Assembly: GCA_023101885.1 (NCBI GenBank) | Contig: JALPQD010000408.1 | Coordinates: 1,541,019-1,605,018, forward strand | Direction of reading: 5' to 3' | Length of the DNA: 64,000 bases | Source of the DNA: Typhlomys cinereus | Taxonomy: Eukaryota; Chordata; Mammalia; Rodentia; Platacanthomyidae | Part shown: positions 1 to 12,519 of the stretch, piece after piece | Layout of the letters: every line of letters begins with the position of its first letter | Position numbering within the stretch: position 1 is the first letter of the stretch | The notes under the pieces: model-generated | What the model saw: only the letters and a program-made list of their open reading frames with translations | Told to the model about the DNA's origin: nothing | Database searches by the model: none | Program-made: the position numbers and the translations under genes

Positions 1-2690
1 CAAAGCAGAAAGTCAGTTACCACTGTCTCCCTCTTACTGCCCCAACTTCCAACTCACAGAAGCATCCTTTATAGGCTCCATTTCACTCTTCCATTCACCG
101 TACTTTGTTCCCATTCCTACAATGTTTCCTGCAGCAACATTCATCCATCATTCACTCCATCTTCTTCTAGCCACCAGAGCTATCTTTCATAAAAAGGAGA
201 ACTCATATTGCCACCTTACCTAAATGTCTTTGACATGCATCTTTTGCCAGAATACTTGTGGGACATTCCAGGCTCTTCACAGTGGGGCTGTAGTTTGTCC
301 TTGTATGCTCATCCCTTGCAAAAAAAAAAAGTCCTCTGCATCCAGGCAGAGTGGCATGTGGCCTTTGTTTAGTTCACAATTTCAGGTCATTAACTAATAA
401 TTTCCACTTTCAGGTTGCCTCTTCTGCCAAGTAGCCCAGATAAAATTGAATTGTTTGGAGTATGTCAGTGATTCAACCCCAGGAAAATTCTCCTGGTGGA
501 GTATATTTTTAGTCATCAAATGACAGACATTCTATGCATTAATCATTGAGTTTACAAAATTTCAGAGAAAAACCATAACTATAGGACAGCATCTCAGAAA
601 TGTTGCAGAAATAATGGTATAATGATATTAGCTGTGTAATCCATGAACCCTGAGCTCACATTCATACTGGTAAGAGAAGGAAAGAGCTAGATAATTCATG
701 GTGTTAAACCCAGAAATAAATACATATAAAACTTTTTTCTATCTTACAGAATGATTTTCTAATGAAGCTTTTATTAGATTGATAACAATTAATTCCCAAT
801 CACCAGTGAGATTAAAGTTAAGGCTAAATTGGGAGTAACCCTAAGTGCAGCCCCTCCCCCCTTTTTAAGGCATCAAGCTAACTGGGAGACCACATTTATC
901 ACAGATAATATAAATTTACCATTGTCATTTGGCCTGGGAGTTTGTCACCCTCGTTTTGAAGGTGACTTGTTTGCTCCATGTAGCCATGTCTTCAGTCTTA
1001 TCCAAAGATTGCCATTAATATGATAACAGCATCTTGCCTACCATACACAGTCTACTCCAAAGCACGCGGAAAAGTTGATGATGGCTGGTCTCCTTGATGC
1101 TGTGCTGGGTCAGACGTAAAGCACATTCATACACCACAGTCTTTCACTTACAGTCACTGTGGAAATGAGAAGTTGTTCTATTTTTACTCACTTTCACTTT
1201 AATTGCAAATTGTTAGCGCAGGAATTTGCACAAAGAGGTTAAGCAAGCATGCCAAATGGCTTGAAATATTTTCCACTTCTCTGACTTCCCATGGGAAAAA
1301 CCACTGGGTTGCCTTTGTGGCCTCAGAGTTGGTTTGAGCGGCCTAGTTGGGATTTAGAAACTTTAAGCTGCCCTGATTGATACATGAGCCACCCAGGGAC
1401 TTCCTTTCCAGAATATGGAAATGTGGGTAGGGCTTAAGTAAAAAGCAGCCTGCAACATGGTGGTTAGCAGTAGCCATGTTCACTTTCCCAGCACCCCGTT
1501 TTTCTGTTCAGTCCTTGATATATTTTAAAAGAAGATGTTGAATAATAAGACACAAATCCCATCAAGCAGCAGAGGACACTGTGGGTTGTTTAAAACCTCT
1601 AACAACAAGGGTTCCCATTGCCCATGTGAGAAACAGACTCTTGGGCACAGGTGACTTTCCTGGGCCTTGGGCAGAAGCAGCTAATCACCTTGCCACATCT
1701 GTCAGCGTCACTTAATTACAAACACAGCCTCTGTACAATGCAAGGTACTGATGAAAAACCGTTAATGAAAGCTCAGAGGAAAAGGGTTGCTTAAGGCATA
1801 CACTAGATCAAGACGCGAAATTCTTGCCACGATCTTGCTTTGATTTTCTCTAGTGGGTTTTCTTACACACCCCCACGCATGTGCCCATGCAAATCTCCGC
1901 TGTCAAAGTTTTCAAATTCTGCTTTCTAAAACGGAATGTAATTTAAACCAGCCAGGGGAAAATGCTAAAGTAAGCAATTCTGTTTGCCTCTCCAATAAAG
2001 TGCTGGACTCTCTAGTTAAGTGCAGGAAGCGATTCCCCTGGATTCAAGGAGCTGCTCTAAGATTCTGCTCAAGGCCTGCAGTTGAGCAGGAAGGATGCAA
2101 ACTCTCCCTTCACTCTTTTCAGAATACCTCTGCTAACGTATCTCCATGTTATTTGCTTGTGAAATGATACAACTGACCTACCCCAGATCTATCTTGACTG
2201 TTTCACCCCCTCTTGGGTCATTCTTAGATTCTTAAGGTGTCCAGGTCTCTTAGGATTGCCTAAGTTGCTCGAGACTAGTCTGACATGTTTAGAAAAAAAT
2301 ATGGCACATGTCTTTTCTTTCCATCTGTAACCAAACTGCTGCATAACTGTGTGCTGTTTGGGGAAAAATGTACTTGGGAGGTATGGATATGTCAAAAGCT
2401 CTCTAGGTCTTCGACTGAAGTGCTTTTGTTTCTTTCTCTGTATGAAATGACAGGGCTGATTGTGATGTTCTCTCAAGCCCCTCCCTGCGCTGGTCCTTTA
2501 AGGTTCTGAGAGTTAGTCAATACTAAATCATTTGGATGAATATTCATCGTCTCGAAGAAATAGAAGCCCTTTTAGGAAGGTAGCTCTCCTTGTGTTGAAA
2601 CCCTGCTGAATTACTCAAGTTCTGCCCCAATCTCTGTGGAGGAGCACCTTACCCAGCCTGTAGAAATGCATGCTGACCCTAAGCTTACTG
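1..2690. other. Intergenic, nothing recognised
   Basis: Unique-looking AT-rich sequence. ORFs reach about 100 codons at most, without recognisable domains. One A10 run near 320. Confidence 0.6.
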
Positions 2691-2694
2691 TTGC

Positions 2695-2800
2695 AAACCT
2701 ATAAAACACAAATACTCCAGAGGCTGAGGCAATAGGATCTGGAGTTTGCAGCCCGCCTGGGCTACCTAGGGAGACACGCATCTCAAAGTGGGGAAAATGC
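2695..2800 (+). mobile_element. B1-like SINE fragment
   Basis: Contains 'ctccagaggctgaggcaat', 'cctgggctacctagggaga' and 'tctcaaa', the Alu/B1 right-end pattern. Confidence 0.55.
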
Positions 2801-5220
2801 ATTGCATCTTTATTAGCTTTTACCCATCTGTCTTCTTATGGACTCTGACTGTTTGGGAGAAAGGAAAAAGAAGGTAGGCCTATAAGCCAGCCCCTAGTTG
2901 CCAAGACTACTAGGCCTGACTAGACTTGACAGGAATTTACTCCAAGTACATAAAATCAGTCTAACCCCAAACAGGAAGTAGGAAGTGAATCTAAAAAGTG
3001 AAGCCAGAGCTAGTGCTGGACTATTGCCAAGGGAGCAAAGGAGAGCTACTGTCAAGAAAATAAGTTGTGATCAGAAACTGCAAGATCAGGAAACCAAACA
3101 GCTTGCAGAATTTGAAAGGGTGTGGAGTGGATGGTTCTGGATGGAGGCTGTGCACACTGAAAGGGCGTGGAGATGATATTGAATTGTTAGATTAAAGGAA
3201 CCACTCAGAGCTGACAAGAAAGGTTCGTGAAGGCAGAACCTCTGCTGTGTTCTTTTTTTTTTTTTTAACTGAGCACTTCAAACAAATGCCTGATATAATT
3301 AAAGATGAGTTAAATAGAGAACAAATAAATGCATAAATGAAGCACATTACTTTTAGATCATACAATCTATCCATGCTCTCCATATATGCTCTCTCCAATT
3401 TCTTTGCCACATATAACTTAATGTTCTTACTATTTCTAAAGCAAGGCTAATGGTCTCCATTTCTCTGATCTCTATCAATTTCAATTCATATTATAGACCA
3501 TGGCTGATTTAGTGCTGTTGATTGTAGATGTTTGTACATTCTATTCCATCAAAGAGGTTAGGAAAAGTATCGTGCCAAGTTTTGTAGGCCCAATATAGCT
3601 GGCATCAAAGAAAATTACAGAAGTGAGTCATCCGTGTTCATATGCTCAGTCATTATAAAATTCAACAACCTGAACATTTAAAACCACCTATGTTTTTTAT
3701 TCTTTGATGAACAGATACTTGAGAGTTATACTTGTCTAATACCTGCTTATAAAACCCACCACTCAATGTTTCCCATTCATTATTTTAGGTCAAGTGTGTG
3801 TTTTTGTTTAGACATCCTTTCATGAAGCAGTGGTCCTTTGCTTTTTCTAAAGCAGCATGAACACATTTTACTCCACAAACACATCTGGGCATGGCTGTGA
3901 ATCTGAAGTCAAGGGGCTCTGGAACCCCCTAAACACTGTGCACCTCCAGAAGTGGGTGGCGCTCTAGTCTGGAGCTTTTGCTTTGCTGGAGAAGAATGAA
4001 GGGGATTTTTTTTTTTTTTTTTTTTCAGCTGAAGGCTTTCTCTCCTCTTTTCTCCTATGCCTTTGCACCCTGCCTTCAAATTTAGGAATCCCAAGGATGG
4101 GTCTTATTGGTATTGATTCTGAGACAGAAATAAAACCACTGAGGAGCGGAGCCTAGTATGTTAAGGTGATTTAGTCAACAATGTTCTTTGTCATGAGATT
4201 ACGTAAAACAACACGGACTGGCTAAAAGGAATGTTCTTAAAGCTTGGAAACACAGGCAGGTGCTTTTGAAATCACCAACTGATGAAAGAAAGCACACAGC
4301 ATTACCTTCTACCCTACCTGGTAGCCCTTGGGAATGCCTAACTATCTTTGGGAAAGGTGTTGGTAGCAAGGGCTAATTTTCAGCTGGGGAGTCTCCCTGC
4401 TTCCAACAGTCTATGTTTCCTTAAAGATTCCTTTGTCCCTCTCATTAACTTCAAAATAGTATATAGATCTGATCTGCAGGATGCTAAGAGGGAGGGGTGC
4501 TTCATTCTAAGAAAATAAAAACTCAAAGCTAACCTGTCACATGTTGATTCTAGTTTAACTTCCTGACAACTTTGTCTCAGAAATAAGTGCCTCCAAGTTT
4601 CTGTTTCAAGAGAGATGATATTTGAATATCCTTTGCCATTCTGAAAAAGAAAAAAAAAAGAAAGAAAGAAAATTTTCTGATGCACGTTGGCAAGTCTTGA
4701 TAGAAAAGACCAGAAAGAACTGGTGAGATCTCAGAACATAATCACTTATACCTTTTCCTTCTCACTTCTTCTACAGGGTAATCTGACATGGTAAAGTGAT
4801 AAGTTCGTGAGACCACCCAGCATCTGAAACAGGGTTCTCCACCTCTGTATTAGAAGTAACAAGGAATTTGTTTGGGTCTACCAGTTTAGTTCCTAATTGA
4901 TTTCTCAACACGGAGAAAACACATTTAAATAAGCAATGTGTCCCAACTGCACATAATTATAAGTGAAAAGCATGCACAAAATGTCATTCAATTAATGCCA
5001 CCACTGGCTTCTCTCTACAGCAACGAAAGATGGGAAGACAGGGTGCACATGGGAATTGATGCCCATACATTTGGGGCAGGGCTTTTGGTTTTGTTTCTGC
5101 TTCGTTTCTAACTTGCTGTTCCTTCACTGTGTGGACTCAGAAAGGGCGTTTTGCATGTGTATGTGCCAGTTCCTCATTTGCACAATAAGAGGATTAGAAT
5201 GACAAGACCTTGCATTTTTT
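2801..5220. other. Intergenic, only poly-T runs seen
   Basis: T-rich runs at about 3252-3266 and 4008-4025 may be tails of minus-strand retroposons too decayed to name. No gene signal. Confidence 0.5.
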
Positions 5221-5221
5221 T

Positions 5222-5425
5222 GAATATGTTAACTGTGTCAGGCACTGTGCCTAATAACTTAATGTATCTTCTTTGATCCCTAAAACAACTTCCAAAGCAG
5301 ATACTATCTGAATGCTGCCGAACAGAAAGAAAGTTTAGGCTCAGAGAAGGGAATTAATCTGTCAGAAGTGACAGAAGAAATAAGCAGTAGGTAGATGAGA
5401 GACTGGATTCCTACTCTTAAGCCCC
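5222..5425 (-). mobile_element. MIR SINE
   Basis: Shows the MIR complement pattern: 'tcaggcactgtgcctaata', then 'ctcagagaagggaatta', then a 'gtaggtagatgagagactgga' stretch. Heavily diverged, as expected of a pre-placental-radiation element. Confidence 0.7.
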
Positions 5426-5464
5426 AAGGCATGGCTCTTGTCCTTGAGTTGCTTATACTGTTGG

Positions 5465-5872
5465 CTGAAACTACCAGAACGAAGTATCTATCATAAACTA
5501 AGTGGCTTGAACTACAGCAGGGAATCGTTCCAGGGTTCTGGAAACTGAGATTGGGATGTCAGAAGTGTTGGTTTCTTCTGGGGCTCTGAGAGAGACACTG
5601 TGGACTGCCTCCCACCAAGTTTCCAGTGGCTTGCTGACAATCTTTGGTGCGCCTTGGCTTGGTAGCTTATCGCCAACCTTTGCACAGTGCTCTCACTATT
5701 GGTGGAACAAAGTCTATCTTTTATGATTCTAGTCATATTGGATGAGGAGTCTACCTTCACTCCAGGATGACCTCATGTTGGCTAATACCCACTTTAATGG
5801 CCCTATTCCCATGAGGTCATATTCTGAAGTACTTGGAATCAGGATATAATTCAACTCATAATAGTCCTTACA
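5465..5872 (-). mobile_element. Ancient MaLR/MLT1-like LTR remnant
   Basis: Minus-strand pattern: 'actaagtggcttgaactac', 'ttctggaaactgagattgg', and near the end 'ccctattcccatgaggtca'. No internal gene remains. The family name is tentative. Confidence 0.5.
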
Positions 5873-6017
5873 AATCTGCTAAGGCTTCAATCTAAAAGTA
5901 CGCAGGGTTAACCTGGATATGGGCAATAGTTGCAGATAACACCATGTGTCAGAGTATATGAGTATTTGCTTTCGTGGGTAATTAGTGAAATTCTGAGAAA
6001 TACCACTTGCCTGGATC

Positions 6018-6089
6018 ATTAGGGAATCCATTCTGAGGCTGAGGTGTGAGGGTCGCTTTGGCCCAAAGCTTTGAGACAAGCCTAGGCAA

Positions 6090-6092
<3 letters not shown>
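6018..6092 (+). mobile_element. B1-like SINE fragment
   Basis: Carries 'ctgaggctgaggtgtgagg' and 'tgagacaagcctaggcaac', directly followed by a (TG)n array. Confidence 0.4.

Positions 6093-6094
<2 letters not shown>

Positions 6095-6140
<46 letters not shown>
6095..6140. repeat. (TG)n microsatellite
   Basis: 23 uninterrupted TG units, then a short GA run (to about 6170). Confidence 0.95.
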
Positions 6141-6142
<2 letters not shown>

Positions 6143-6320
6143 TGTGTAGAGAGAAAGAGAGAGAGAGAGACCTAATGTATAAATCAGTGTCGAGACAAAA
6201 GGAGATACATTTGGTAGAAATTGGAAGTTATGAGAGAGGGAGCTTACAGTCTAGCTTAAAAAAGAAAAAGAAAGATCAAACGAGAAAAATGACCCACCCA
6301 TGCAGAACTGTACACATTTT

Positions 6321-6596
6321 AAAATATTTATTTATTTATTCATTTATCATGTTTGTATTCGATGGCACTCACTGTATGTCCCTGTGGAGGATCAAGGACA
6401 GCTTCAGGAGTTATCCTGTGTGGCTTCTACCTCATTTTTATTTCACTCTGGGATTTCCCAGGCTCTGTCCACCAGGGCCAGAAAGTACCAGCTGCCACGT
6501 TTCTGCCTGATATTTTTACATAGGACCTAAGATCTGAACTCAGGACCTTCTGCTTGTGAGGCAGAGTCTTAATCCCTGAACCTTCTCTCCAGCCCC
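6321..6596 (-). mobile_element. Lineage-specific tRNA-head SINE, copy 1
   Basis: Reverse copy: ATTT-rich tail at 6321, body with 'ccctgtggaggatcaagga', tRNA-like head ending 'ttctctccagcccc'. Flanks share an imperfect 10-bp target duplication, atg(c/a)agaact (6300-6309 and 6597-6606). The TG tail is lost in this copy. Confidence 0.85.
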
Positions 6597-7930
6597 ATGA
6601 AGAACTTTATCCACACAAGTAACTTAGGTGGTCACATAAATGAAAGGGGCCAGGTTGGCTCAGAGCTTTGGGGACTGTTCAAAGATGTATGGTGATACCC
6701 ACTGGGTTATTTTGAAAGGGCTGGGTGGGCTTAGGTAAGAGAAGAACAGGAAGAGGCGTTCCCAGGACAAGGGGGTACTGAAAGCTGATTCCTAACAGGC
6801 CAGGCTGACAAGCCACGGCTGTGTGTAGGGGAATGTTCTAGTGTTGGAGAGGAAAAAAATAGCCACCTTCATCCTTCTGACATCTTTAGCCAAAGCCACT
6901 GCTTTTCAAAGCTTCTAAAGAATGTCGTCAAAACTTGCATCCTATAGTACACTGATAAGTATTCCTCTATTTTTAAAATGCTATAGATATAATGAACTTA
7001 GGAAACAGTATATTAATTAAGAATATAATTTTAGTCAGGCCCTGGCACAAAACAGCTAGCACACTCAAATGACAGAAGGATATGAAGACACCACAAGGAT
7101 GGAACAATGACACAGGGCTGGTACCAGGACAGGGAACCATCAACCTACCAAAGAGCCAGGGAGAGAAAGGGGGGAAGGGACATACATGGGCAGCACCCGT
7201 CCCATTGACTGGAGGGCTACAGCACAGTGACCGGGTAGAGTGAGGGGAATGAACACACACAACACTTTCCTCTGTCAACCTGACCTTCAAGTCTCCTTTG
7301 CAGCCCCCAACGCAGCTGAAGCCAAAGAGTAGGAGTCCACTGATAGAGAGCATGAGGTCAGCCTCCCATAGCACAGAACTGGGCAGGGAACAAAGCAAGG
7401 TGGATGTGGCGGGACAAACAGAAGACTTCAATGCAAGCTATTTCCCGGGAGGACTTTTTAGGGTTTAATGTGTGACTATGCTAATGTACCTACAAAGGAG
7501 GTTCTGGAAGGCAATATCCCCAAACTCATGCAGCTTCTGTCTTGAAGGACTGGGACCAGTGATCAAAGGAATCCACTTTGGGGAACTTTGATCTGTGGGG
7601 TGAAGTCGGAGCCTCTCATATCATTCAAGCTTCCTTCAGATGAAAGTGTCAGAAACCAGTCTCAAGCTAGCTGAGACAGACTACTTCCAGCTGGCAATTC
7701 ACTGATGCAGGACCTGTAGGCTTGAATCATTTTCAGGACTCCACCTTCCCTTTTCTTTCCCACTCTGCCTGGCTCCCACTCCACTGCCTGTGGCTCTTCA
7801 TCGTCTATGGGTAGTGCCACTCCTGTGTGCTCCACACCATATCTTTCCAGAGTAGAAACCCCAGGAAGGAGAGCTTCTCTCTCCCAGGTCCAAGTGCGTG
7901 GCCACAGCGACCAAGTGCTCCTCCCAGGAG
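6597..7930. other. Intergenic, nothing recognised
   Basis: No named repeat or convincing exon. The minus-strand ORF at 6973-7431 has no recognisable domain. Confidence 0.5.
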
Positions 7931-7934
7931 AGGA

Positions 7935-8110
7935 CACTTGTAATTAGCTACCGGAGTCAACCTGACACTTGAAGGCTCAAGCCCTGGGGACATTTGTACA
8001 GAATTGGTAGTTGAGTTAAACATTGAGTGAGCTTGCAGGAGATTGTCTGAGGGCTGGAAAGGGTCCAACCTATGGTGGATGTGGCCATCCCTAAACAGAT
8101 AGATAAAATA
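7935..8110 (+). mobile_element. Old rodent repeat starting 'gtcaacctgacac'
   Basis: The order 'attagctaccggagtcaacc', 'ttgtctgagggctgg', 'gatgtggccatccctaaac' resembles a common rodent interspersed repeat whose family I cannot name securely. Its 3' limit is unclear. Confidence 0.4.
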
Positions 8111-8941
8111 GAGGGGACTGATTAAGGGAGTTGGCATTCTGTGGCATACTTGGACAAACACACTGTCTGGCAAGTGAGGTTTGCCCCTCTCCCAGCACTT
8201 GTGGATATTGTGTGGCCAGTTCCCTCAGTCCCTGGTATCGGTGTAGACTCTCCTGCTGGAATAAGAAATGTAACCGGACAATCTGTAACCACAATAAAAA
8301 CCCTTGTTCTCATAGGCTGTTTGGACCTGAATTTATCAGCAACATGCCAGTTAACTATGACAACACTCATCTCTGAACAATCGCTGCTCAGTTCGACTCT
8401 GCCCTTTGGCCATGGGGAGGGTGACTGACCCTATTTTCCACAGATTCACCAGAACCGCGCTGGGCAGGGAAGGAAAGAAACAGAAATGAAGGTCACGAGA
8501 CAACATGCAGACTTTTGTTCTAACCAAAGACATCACTATTGTAATCTACCTTCTGTTTCAGCGGGGCTTCTTCTGAAGTTGGCCTCAAACCCTAAGTTCC
8601 AGTGCTCGCTGATCTCCTGTATGGTTTCCCTGCTCTGGCCAGTCTAATTTACTTATTTGTTCAACTACATCATCAGTTGCCCTCTTTGCTCCTTAGGCCC
8701 TCTCTGGTTTGAACTCCTGTCTCATCTGAATCATGCCTGTAGTGTAAACTGCCCACTATATCCCACTCAGTTCCCAACGGACAACACGTTCATTTTTTTC
8801 TTCTTCTTATAGCTCTTATTGTGTTAAAAGTTAACAAATATCTACACCTGGTATTTGTTATGCACTTCCCTTTCTTTTTGCTGTATTGTCCACAAGTATC
8901 TTATATTTTTACAGATAGAACTAAGCTCCAGAACTTCTATT

Positions 8942-9105
8942 TCTTTCATTCATTCATACCATTTATTTATTTTGGAGAAAAAGGCCTCTTTAGGTCATCC
9001 AGAGTGGTGTGGAATTCACTATGTATCTCAGACTGGCCCTGATCCTCTTTCTTAGTCTTCTGAGAGACTGGATTGCAGATTTACCATTACACCCAGCTCC
9101 AGAAC
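8942..9105 (-). mobile_element. B1 SINE
   Basis: Minus-strand order: 'ggaattcactatgtatctca', 'gactggccctgatcctc', 'gattgcagatttaccatta', ending 'cacccagct'. Confidence 0.7.
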
Positions 9106-9195
9106 ATTGTCTTTGTGTTCTTGTCTGGCATGCTGGAGGTGCTAAGCTAATCAAATGTATTTTGGTTGTTATTTCAAAAGTTCAGGTTAGCATTT

Positions 9196-9204
9196 CACAC
9201 ACAC

Positions 9205-9251
<47 letters not shown>
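9196..9251. repeat. (CA)n microsatellite
   Basis: About 28 CA units with one G interruption near 9209, followed by a T run. Confidence 0.95.
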
Positions 9252-9252
<1 letters not shown>

Positions 9253-9654
9253 CTTTTTTTTTTTTGCTTGTTCACATATTTTTCAATCTATTGTGCCCTG
9301 TGCTGATTCGTAGAGTGGCCTTAGGAAATATTCTTCCTTTACTTGGCTCTCAGTGTCAATGGGTGCAGGAACTGACCGTGAAAATGAAGAAGGGATGAGA
9401 AAGGGGGAAGGGCAACTCGACATTCACCGATGCATTCATTGGCTCCTTCACTCAGCCCCAGCAGACACCTCTCTGAGCAGCACACTCCCAGGTGATGTGA
9501 AGACAAAAGGGTTGACAGACTGTGCCCCAAGGATACCTTAAAACCCCACGTGGCATGCAAAATGAGAATCTACAAAGTAGATTAACAATATTCAAAACAT
9601 TGACCAATCTCCTGCAAAAGGAAGCTTTATGACATCCTACCAAAACTACAAGTA

Positions 9655-10060
9655 CAATTCCCCCTGACACTTAGAAGTGCTATACACGTCTAAGAATTTA
9701 TTCTAAAACAGACCTCCTAATATATGAAACAGCACATATAGGAGATTTTTCACCACGGCAATCTGTAATAGAAAAATGGAAACAACTTTAATGTCTATCC
9801 TTATGAGACCAGTTGAATAATATATGGAACATAATTTACTATTATATATCATTAAAAGTTGTTTAATTGTTTTTAGTTAGTTTTATAATTATATTTGACA
9901 TACAATAATTGTGAATTATTTTCCATTGAAAGCCTTTTAAAAGTAGAGGAGATTATTGTTGGTTAAGTGAGGTGATTTCTGGTACATAATGTTTAAAAAA
10001 AATAAAGCAAGATATAAAATTGCATATAATAGGATTCCTAGGAAGTATTTTCACTAAGAA
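9655..10060 (+). mobile_element. Degraded old LINE-1 3' segment
   Basis: Diverged match to an old mammalian L1 3' end: 'gaatttattctaaaacaga', 'agaaaaatggaaacaactt', 'aatgtctatccttatg', 'aaagcaagatataaaattg'. Sequence to about 10550 is AT-rich and may continue it. Confidence 0.45.
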
Positions 10061-10559
10061 TGTGAATCTAGTTCTGAGTAAACAATCAAAAAAATCCAGG
10101 ATGTGATATATTCTGTAAGACAACTAATCATAGTTCTACACTATAAAGTAGAAGACAATACCATTAAAGAAAAATATAATGAAAATTCAGGTATCACTGT
10201 ACATTAAGAGACAAAATCAAACCTAGCACATTAAATTTGACTTATGATTCTCAAGGGTAAAAATGAAATGAAACAAAAAGGCAAATTAAGGAAAATGAGA
10301 CAATTTAAACATAAACCACCTGTTGCTTTTCATTTTCTTAGAAAGGTGAACATATGAAGGAAACACAGAAATAGAACAAATGATTGGTGATAGACAACAA
10401 TATCAAGTTATTAGTCATTGGTAAATTTAGAAGGAATATACTAATTCATTTTATAATTCTTACTGTTCTTTGGATCTGGAAACTTCACATATAAATTGTT
10501 GGGGAAGGAAAAAATATGAGAATTATATGCATATTACTCAGAACACTTTCGATTCCAAG

Positions 10560-11130
10560 TAGCAGAAATCGAATTTAAGCAGACTTCTGCAATAGGGGAC
10601 TATGTGAAGTGACCTGATGATGTTGCGGTTCTCTCAGGCTTTGCTTCCTTCTACTGGGATTATTGTTTCATGGTATAGCGATAGTGAACACTTGCATCAG
10701 TTCCAAACATCTCTCAGGGTAGGGCCATATCCTCTGAGATCCTCCCTACTCCACAGCGACATATTGATAGGCCAGCTGTTGTGGAGGACTAGTGGAAGTA
10801 GATATTGTTGCGTTGTGCTCTTGGGTATAACGGCCCTAATATGGTAGTACCTCCCCCATCCTTGGACATCTACATTCTTACTGCCTTCTCTTTTGCGAGG
10901 TTCCCTGACCTAACCCATGACTCTTTTAGATCATTCTTACAGGGATGTGGGTTTTCATCTCTTGGGGCTCAATTTTCTCCCTGGGAAATGCAGCTTGGAC
11001 TGCATCACTCAGCACTCAGCACTCCCCGAGACCCACTGCGCAGCCCTCTTTTGCTTCGCTACTGAAGGTATGGAATAGATATGCACTCCCTAAAACTTAC
11101 CTTCTTTAAAGGCTCTTCATGCTAGAGATC
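10560..11130. other. Intergenic, nothing recognised
   Basis: Unique-looking sequence with two overlapping sub-100-codon ORFs. No domain or splice context. Confidence 0.5.
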
Positions 11131-11136
11131 CTTTTC

Positions 11137-11334
11137 TTTTGGGGTGCTGGAAAAACCCCAAGGACTTAGTCAAATCAGGCAAACGATCTCTATCACTGAG
11201 CTACAACTCCCACCCTTGTCTTTTGACGTAGTGTCTTGCTCTATTGCCTAGACTGGCCTGGAACTGCAGATTCTCCTGCTTTAGTCCCCAGAGTGTGGGG
11301 ATCAGAATTGTGCACCACCATTCCTGATAGGGAG
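11137..11334 (-). mobile_element. ID-B1 composite SINE
   Basis: An ID tRNA-like half ('atctctatcactgagctac') precedes a minus-strand B1 half ('cttgctctattgcctagac', 'tggcctggaactgcagatt', 'gtgcaccaccattcctg'). Confidence 0.7.
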
Positions 11335-11765
11335 ATACTTTTATTTAGGGAAAAATGGAAAATGTATTCCTAATCACTCCATAATTGGATTTATTCTGCA
11401 CACTTGTCTGCTAGCTTTGTCTTTATCTGTGAAATGCAAGAGACTGGTTTATTCGTTCTAAAGGAGCAACACGGAGAATGGCATTGTGGCACACGAGATG
11501 TGCTTCTTCCCCCACTGTCCTCTATGGCCAGCGAATCTCCTCCCTTTGGGTGACTATCACTATCTCTCTTATCTTCCCTGCCTCACTGCACTTCTCAGTG
11601 ACTGAGCAGCCCCCAAGAGCCAATTTGGGAGGCATCGAGGGAGTCCTTTGGGGCTTTGTGTGTGATTCATTTCCGTTGGCCTTACAGAAATGATGGATGG
11701 CTCTGAATAACACATCCAATTTTTCAGGCCTGATATTTGCTAAATACATAGCCAGGCGCCTTTGG
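11335..11765. other. Intergenic, nothing recognised
   Basis: Includes a small ORF pair on opposite strands (11478-11749) without recognisable domains. Confidence 0.5.
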
Positions 11766-11769
11766 CTTT

Positions 11770-11872
11770 CACTGAAGGGGAAACTTAAGTATTAACTGAG
11801 ATTAAGTGACTCATTATGAGGTCAAGCAGTAAGTCGGGAACAGAATGAGAATTAGAGTCACAGTTTAGAAGA
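11770..11872 (-). mobile_element. MIR fragment
   Basis: Reads 'gaaggggaaacttaagtatt', 'gagattaagtgactcatta', 'aggtcaagcagtaagtcgg', the central MIR core on the complement. Confidence 0.6.
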
Positions 11873-12191
11873 GTTGCAAAACACAGGACTTGAAGAGAGA
11901 AAGAAGGGATACAACCTAGGAAGATAAGTTTCTCTTTCTCCTCCTATTATAGCGAGAGACCATATGGTTATGGATTATTCTCAGGGATTAGCAATTCATT
12001 TGAAACCTCAGTAATGAATTAAGATTGTTCCTGCACATAACATCCTTGTGTAACAGTTCTGTGCTCTGCTTCAGGAGAAAAAATGAAGTTGCCTGCCATG
12101 TTGAAGATGTTTGAGTTAATTTGGCAAGAATTTATTTAGCACACATTGTGGGCCAAACATTGGGTCAGTCTTCCAAAATGAATACTGGGAA

Positions 12192-12192
<1 letters not shown>

Positions 12193-12250
<58 letters not shown>
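12193..12250. repeat. (TG)n microsatellite in B4 tail
   Basis: 29 TG units at the tail end of the adjacent minus-strand composite SINE. Confidence 0.95.
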
Positions 12251-12252
<2 letters not shown>

Positions 12253-12515
12253 GTGTATGTGAAGGTACATGCATGCTGGGGTGCATGTATGGAGGTCAGA
12301 GGACAACTTAGATATCTATCCTAACCTTTCACCTTGTTTGAAGTGAGGGTCTCTTGTTGCTTGCTGGCTTGTGAGCTTCCAGGGAGTCTCCCATCTTATC
12401 ATAGTAGCACTGGGATTACAGACACACGCTATAGAATCTGGCTTTACACATGTTCTGAGGATCCAAACCCAGGTCCTTATATTTGCTTGACAAACACTTA
12501 CCCACTGATCCATCA
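12251..12515 (-). mobile_element. B4-type (ID-B1) SINE
   Basis: From the tail inward: 'tatggaggtcagaggacaac', 'gtgagggtctcttgttgc', 'actgggattacagacacac', then the ID half 'gaggatccaaacccaggtc' and 'acttacccactgatccatc'. Confidence 0.75.
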
Positions 12516-12519
12516 CTTT

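Noticed and set aside
6046..6510. 154-codon ORF with a (CV)n stretch
   Set aside because: It is a TG microsatellite read through into a reversed SINE.
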